Shown piece by piece: positions 7,049-8,013 of a stretch of 8,013 bases of DNA. Made by a program: the position numbers and the translations under genes. This stretch comes from Oxalobacteraceae bacterium (GTDB taxonomy: Bacteria; Pseudomonadota; Gammaproteobacteria; Burkholderiales; Burkholderiaceae_D): NCBI GenBank assembly GCA_027485535.1, contig JAIXQV010000168.1, forward strand, positions 1 through 8,013. Direction: 5' to 3'. The notes beneath the pieces are model-generated. The model had not been told where the DNA came from. It saw only the letters and a list, made by a program, of their open reading frames with translations, and made no database searches. How positions within the stretch are numbered: position 1 is the stretch's first letter; every line of letters begins with the position of its first letter.

Positions 7049-7840
7049 TCAGAAAGTTTTGGTGAGGGTGGCGATGACCTTGTTGCCACCCAGGTAGCCG
7101 GTGGAACCGAAGTTCCAAAGGGCCTTATCCGCATTGGTTCCTGTGGCAGCGAGGGCGCCAGACAGGCCATTACCCAAATCTTTGGTTACACCAACCTTCC
7201 AATCTTGGTAGTTATAGCCCGAAGCGCCTGTTGGTACGTTTTTGAACGAAAAGCTTCCGTAGTGAAGATTACCAATCAGTCCGTCCATCAGGGGGAAGTC
7301 ACCGCCTAGGTCGAGGTAGTAGCTACCTGCCTTATCGGCAGTCCAGAAAGCATCGGTCAGAGCGTAGTTGACCTTGAAGTAGACCGGGCCATAAGCCACC
7401 TTTCCATATACCTCGAAGGTGTTTGCGTCAGGTGCTTTCCCAAGCTTGTGGCTTGGGTAGTAGTAGTAAATGCCGCCAGCGTCATAACTCAAGCCACCGC
7501 CGAGGTCGCCCTTTATACCGCCATACAGATCCACCTCGTAGGGCGTATTTGAGCGAGTCGCATTAGTGGTGTTCACCGTATCCGCATCCTGAATCCACTT
7601 AATTGTCGAAGTCCAAGCTCCCAAGTACAAACCGGTTGGTGAATGGCTATAGTCAACACCGCCACTCACAGCAGGACTATTCCTCGACTGCGAAATACCT
7701 CGGAACACATAGTCAGTGGTCACACCCAGGTTATAGGTCACCACATGCTCTGGCGTTGCGGCGGGCGCTGCGTCCGCGGCGAAGGCGGCCTGCCCGGCAA
7801 ATGCAGACGCGATGGCGCTGGCAATTATTAATTTTTTCAT
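7049..7840 (-). CDS. TorF-family putative outer-membrane porin
   Basis: This 263-residue protein has a clear signal peptide (MKK, a hydrophobic stretch and AFA before residue 22), then aromatic, alternating strands typical of a small beta-barrel, and a C-terminal phenylalanine as recognised by the Bam machinery. The segment NLGVTTDYVFRGISQSRNSP (37-56) with GGVDYSH and GLYLGAW is the hallmark of the TorF/Gcw_chp family. It is first in an operon with glnK and amtB behind a sigma-54 promoter, so a role in getting a nitrogen compound across the outer membrane is a fair inference. The substrate is not visible from sequence. The Shine-Dalgarno AAAGGGA lies a few bases before the start. Confidence 0.88.
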   Translation of the reverse strand: MKKLIIASAIASAFAGQAAFAADAAPAATPEHVVTYNLGVTTDYVFRGISQSRNSPAVSGGVDYSHSPTGLYLGAWTSTIKWIQDADTVNTTNATRSNTPYEVDLYGGIKGDLGGGLSYDAGGIYYYYPSHKLGKAPDANTFEVYGKVAYGPVYFKVNYALTDAFWTADKAGSYYLDLGGDFPLMDGLIGNLHYGSFSFKNVPTGASGYNYQDWKVGVTKDLGNGLSGALAATGTNADKALWNFGSTGYLGGNKVIATLTKTF

Positions 7841-7881
7841 TAGAGTCCCTTTGTTTTTGAATCAGAGTTAAAAACCTGCGT

Positions 7882-7894
7882 CACGTTGTACGTG
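7882..7894. repeat. Short inverted repeat in the porin leader
   Basis: CACGT-TGT-ACGTG is a perfect 5-bp inverted repeat just downstream of the predicted sigma-54 transcription start (near 7901). It could fold as a small hairpin at the 5' end of the mRNA or be a protein site. It is short enough to be chance. Confidence 0.3.
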
Positions 7895-7911
7895 TTTGCC
7901 CGTAGCAACCT

Positions 7912-7927
7912 AGCAGGACGTGTGCCA
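7912..7927 (-). promoter_or_regulatory. Sigma-54 (RpoN) promoter of the porin-glnK-amtB operon
   Basis: The minus strand reads TGGCACACGTCCTGCT. It contains TGGCAC with the -24 GG and TGCT with the -12 GC, separated by exactly the required 10 bases; only the T before TGC departs from the core consensus. Transcription would start near 7901, giving a leader of about 61 nt. Nitrogen-limited glnK-amtB transcription through RpoN and NtrC is well known in Proteobacteria, which supports the call. Confidence 0.8.
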
Positions 7928-7957
7928 ACAAGGATCGGGAGAAATGCTTGCCAAATC

Positions 7958-7974
7958 TGCTAATTCCTTTAGCA
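7958..7974. promoter_or_regulatory. 17-bp dyad, possible NtrC (enhancer) site
   Basis: TGCTAA-N5-TTAGCA is a perfect inverted repeat centred about 65 bp upstream of the predicted sigma-54 start. The total length of 17 bp and the outer TGC and GCA match the NtrC consensus TGCACCA-N3-TGGTGCA, but the inner bases do not. It may be a weak or lineage-specific NtrC site, or belong to another regulator. Confidence 0.4.
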
Positions 7975-8013
7975 TTCGCACCCAGATTCCTCGCTTACCC
8001 ACTTCAAACCGCA

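Noticed and set aside
6690..7118. Longer GlnK start at 7118
   Set aside because: It would overlap the end of the porin gene; MKLITAIIKPFKLDE from 7028 is the family N-terminus and has a good Shine-Dalgarno.
7938..7955. Second sigma-54-like sequence TTGGCAAGCATTTCTCC
   Set aside because: The -24-like part is present, but there is no GC at the required -12 spacing; the site at 7912-7927 fits much better.

Overview
All eight genes lie on the minus strand and point to a betaproteobacterium, most likely of the order Burkholderiales. The main grounds are gene order and protein type. A T. ferrooxidans-type GshA is followed by GshB, a lone mannose-family PTS EIIA, HPr and Enzyme I, and a TorF-type outer-membrane protein precedes GlnK-AmtB. 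The GC content looks moderate to high. Codon use looks even along the window, and I see no mobile element, tRNA, rRNA or CRISPR array.

Reading in the direction of transcription (right to left), the first unit is a nitrogen operon at 7840-5184: a TorF-family beta-barrel protein, the P-II signal protein GlnK and the ammonium channel AmtB. The gaps are 20 bp and about 12 bp. Its leader carries a convincing sigma-54 promoter (TGGCAC, six bases, TGCT; GG and GC correctly spaced) and, further upstream, a 17-bp inverted repeat with the geometry of an NtrC site. Two tandem hairpins after amtB (5169-5127) end the unit.

The second unit is gshA-gshB-EIIA-HPr-EI at 4976-221, with gaps of 17, 35, 20 and 7 bp, so it is probably one operon. 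GshA and GshB make glutathione. EI, HPr and EIIA form a phosphorelay with all active-site histidines present, but with no sugar permease (EIIB/EIIC) in the window, as in the regulatory, incomplete PTS known from Betaproteobacteria. The gshA leader has a possible -10 box inside a 15-bp dyad and a strong GC-only hairpin just before the Shine-Dalgarno sequence.

The 220 bp after ptsI hold no convincing gene. They end in a good Rho-independent terminator (31-1). A sigma-70-like promoter with a 17-bp spacer lies about 120 nt before it, so the stretch might encode a short RNA. The genes themselves are ordinary; the regulatory DNA between them is the part worth a second look. I saw no clearly new multi-gene system.
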